Assembly: GCA_903885855.1 (NCBI GenBank)
Contig: CAISKG010000149.1
Coordinates: forward strand, 1 to 5,753
Direction of reading: 5' to 3'
Source: an uncultured Planctomycetaceae bacterium
Lineage (GTDB): Bacteria > Planctomycetota > Planctomycetia > Pirellulales > UBA1268
DNA length: 5,753 nucleotides
Positions 4,251 through 5,753 of this stretch are shown here, piece after piece. The notes beneath the pieces were generated by a model, which did no database searches, was not told the DNA's origin, and saw only the letters and a program-made list of their open reading frames with translations. Every line of letters starts with the position of its first letter. Within the stretch, counting starts at the first letter, position 1. Made by a program: the position numbers and the translations under genes.

Positions 4251-5753
4251 CAGGGGGCGGGGGCCGGAGACGGAAGGCCGCCCTGCGTTCGGAAGGCGAC
4301 GGCGAAGGGGTTCTCGGCGGGGCCGTCGAGATCCTCGTTGACCAGGTCCCCCTGCACCGACGCCCACCAGCGGTCGTACTCCGCCACCAGTTCCGCCACC
4401 ACGTCGGGATGCCGCGCCGCCAGGTCGTGCGACTCCGCCGGATCGGCCTCGAGGTCGTGGAGCACCCAGCCGTCGGCGCGGCCGGTGACGTTGACGAGGC
4501 TGTGGCGGCCGCGGCGCACCCGGCAGTGGGCGTACTTCGCCTCCGCGGCGCGCCCGCGCTGCCAGCGCCCCAGGTGGGTGACGATCGTCCGCTCGGGCCA
4601 GGGCGCCTGCCGGTCGCGGAGGAGGGGCACCATGCTCCGCCCCTCGAGCGCCCCGGCGAGCGCGGGGGGGATCGCCGCGCCGGCGAGCTCGCAGAGCGTG
4701 GGGAGGAGATCGACGTGGGCCACGTGGGCCGGCACGTCGACGCCGGCGGGGAGCACGCCGGGCCAGCGCCACAGGCAGGGGACGCGCGTCCCGCCGCGCC
4801 ACACGCTTCCCTTGGCGCCGCGCATCGCGGCGTTGAACACCTCCGCACCGCTGCCGGTGCCGTTGTCGGTGGTGAAGACGACGAGCGTCTCCCCGGCGAT
4901 CCCCATGCCCTCGAGCGCTTCCAGGAGCCGGCCGACGTTGGTGTCGATGTTCTCGATCATCCCGTAGAACCGGGCCACGCGCTCGCGCCGGGCGGCGTCG
5001 AGCGATCCGGCCGCCTCCAGGCGGGCGCGCGGGGCGGCGTCGGAGCCGGGGGGGCAGTCGAGCGGCTCGTGGGGGGCGTTGGGGGTGACGAGGCAGAAGA
5101 AGGGACGCGGCCGCTCCTCGGCGCGCACGGCCCCGATCCACTCGAGCGCCGCGTCGAAGAAGACGTCGGTGCAGTAGCCGTGCGCCTGCACGAACGTGCC
5201 GTCGGCGCGCACCACCGGATCGAGGTAGCGGTTGCCGGGCACGTCGCCGCAGCTCCCCGGATACGACTGGCCGATCCCGCCGGCGCCGTGGATCACCGCG
5301 CGCTCGAAGCCACGCTTCCCCGGCTGGCGGTCCTCCTCGTCGCCGAGGTGCCACTTCCCGAAGATCCCGGTGCGGTAGCCGGCGGCGCGGAGCAGCTCGG
5401 GGAGGGTCGTGGCGGAGGGGGCGAGCCGCTCGCGCTCGTGGATGGTGTGGGTGACGCCGGAACGGAACTCGTGCCGCCCGGTGAGGAGGGCGGCGCGCGT
5501 CGGGGAGCAGGTGGGGCTCGCGTGGTAGTCGGTGAAGCGCACCCCCTCCCGCACCAGCCGGTCGAGCGCCGGCGTGCGCAGGATCGGATTGCCGTGCGCG
5601 GCGACGTCGCCGTAGCCCTGGTCGTCGGTCATCACCAGGACGATGTTGGGCCGGGCCGGGAAGGGGGGGGCGGCGGCGGCGAGCTGCCCCGCCGGGCGTG
5701 CGCCGGCGCCGGTACGGCCGGTGAGCCGGTCGCCGAGCTCGGCGCGGAAGCGC
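4250..5753 (-). CDS. Sulfatase (arylsulfatase A-like), 5'-partial, probably the last domain of a longer multi-domain protein
   Basis: Predicted formylglycine-dependent sulfatase that hydrolyses sulfate esters, probably on a polysaccharide. The fold begins at RPNIV (about 5653), directly followed by the metal-binding pair in MTDDQGYGD. The nucleophile motif CSPTRAALLTG has its Cys codon at 5507-5509 and is the canonical CxPxR signal for conversion of Cys to formylglycine. FGKWHLG (Lys codon 5354-5356) supplies the active-site Lys and His, NAPHEPL a further His, TTDNG (4862-4867) the Asp-Asn metal ligands, and AKGSVWRGG (4811-4813) the second Lys. All key residues are present. The C-terminal block VLHDLEADPAESHDLA is typical, and the frame ends at a TGA at 4250-4252. 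The 5' end is missing: upstream of the fold the frame stays open to 5753 without ATG, GTG or TTG, and the only start-type codons (5630-5638) lie inside the first beta-strand. The gene lies 49 bases upstream of the next, same-strand sulfatase gene, so the two are probably co-transcribed. Natural substrate unknown. Confidence 0.93.
   Translation of the reverse strand, partial: RFRAELGDRLTGRTGAGARPAGQLAAAAPPFPARPNIVLVMTDDQGYGDVAAHGNPILRTPALDRLVREGVRFTDYHASPTCSPTRAALLTGRHEFRSGVTHTIHERERLAPSATTLPELLRAAGYRTGIFGKWHLGDEEDRQPGKRGFERAVIHGAGGIGQSYPGSCGDVPGNRYLDPVVRADGTFVQAHGYCTDVFFDAALEWIGAVRAEERPRPFFCLVTPNAPHEPLDCPPGSDAAPRARLEAAGSLDAARRERVARFYGMIENIDTNVGRLLEALEGMGIAGETLVVFTTDNGTGSGAEVFNAAMRGAKGSVWRGGTRVPCLWRWPGVLPAGVDVPAHVAHVDLLPTLCELAGAAIPPALAGALEGRSMVPLLRDRQAPWPERTIVTHLGRWQRGRAAEAKYAHCRVRRGRHSLVNVTGRADGWVLHDLEADPAESHDLAARHPDVVAELVAEYDRWWASVQGDLVNEDLDGPAENPFAVAFRTQGGLPSPAPAP
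5654..5753 (-). other. Coding leader before the sulfatase domain: likely interdomain linker and tail of a preceding domain
   Basis: In-frame translation of this stretch gives a charged segment (RFRAELGDRLTGR) followed by an Ala/Gly/Pro-rich segment (ending AAAAPPFPA) that leads straight into RPNIVLV. There is no start codon and no hydrophobic signal-peptide core. The layout resembles the two domain junctions in the neighbouring gene, where a charged helical domain end is followed by an Ala/Pro linker and then RPPNIV. I infer that another domain, plausibly a further sulfatase, lies just outside the window. The alternative is an unusually long N-terminal extension with the signal peptide further upstream. 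Confidence 0.55.

Noticed and set aside
61..4341. A 1426-codon open frame on the plus strand, the longest closed frame in the window
   Set aside because: It is the exact codon-phase antisense of the triple-sulfatase gene and is open only because the sense gene hardly uses TTA, CTA or TCA codons in this GC-rich DNA. Its protein is a low-complexity Arg/Gly/Ala/Val/Glu string with no recognisable domain, whereas the minus-strand frame has full sulfatase motifs in all three domains.
4338..4967. A 209-codon plus-strand frame, and the other plus-strand frames of 60-145 codons
   Set aside because: All lie antisense to well-supported sulfatase coding sequence and have no recognisable domains or convincing ribosome sites.
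4101..5354. A 417-codon minus-strand frame overlapping both genes
   Set aside because: It runs across the end of one sulfatase gene and the start of the next in the wrong frame, and its composition is the typical Arg/Pro/Ala pattern of a GC-rich shadow.
5630..5638. Start codons (CTG, GTG, ATG) for the upstream sulfatase at this point
   Set aside because: They fall inside the first beta-strand NIVLVMTDD, so starting here would remove part of the fold next to the metal-binding Asp pair and leave no export signal. The frame is open upstream with linker-like residues.

Overview
The window is very GC-rich (roughly 70-75 % judged by eye, not computed), with almost every third codon position G or C. 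Both genes it holds are read leftward, on the minus strand, and every recognisable domain is a formylglycine-dependent sulfatase of the arylsulfatase type. Dense runs of exported sulfatases of this kind are typical of Planctomycetota and some relatives (Verrucomicrobiota, Lentisphaerota). A high-GC planctomycete is my best guess from composition and family style; there is no rRNA or other taxonomic marker.

In transcription order (right to left): positions 5753-4250 are the 3' part of a first gene. It contains one complete sulfatase domain, preceded by at least 33 in-frame codons that have no start codon before the domain. That leader looks like the end of another domain plus an Ala/Pro/Gly linker. 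After a 49-base spacer, a second gene starts at 4200 with a Shine-Dalgarno-like GGAGA and a Sec signal peptide. It runs open for all 1400 codons to the left edge of the window. It encodes three complete or nearly complete sulfatase domains in a single polypeptide (about residues 28-447, 461-926 and 964-1396), joined by short Ala/Pro-rich linkers. The second linker is a 27-base tandem repeat. There is no stop codon, no internal signal peptide and no well-placed ATG between the domains.

The four sulfatase domains are clearly different from one another. Their nucleophile motifs are CSPTR, CIASR, CAPSR and CQPTR, and their Lys/His loops are GKWHLG, GKWHNG, GKWGLG and GKWHLG. This is therefore a string of different sulfatases, not a fresh tandem duplication. 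The likely role is stepwise desulfation of one or more complex sulfated polysaccharides outside the cytoplasm, with activities of different regiospecificity tethered on one exported chain. The substrate cannot be read from the sequence. The main point of interest is the multi-sulfatase fusion architecture, probably in two adjacent genes. No RNA genes, mobile elements, CRISPR arrays or convincing promoters or terminators were seen; almost the whole window is coding.
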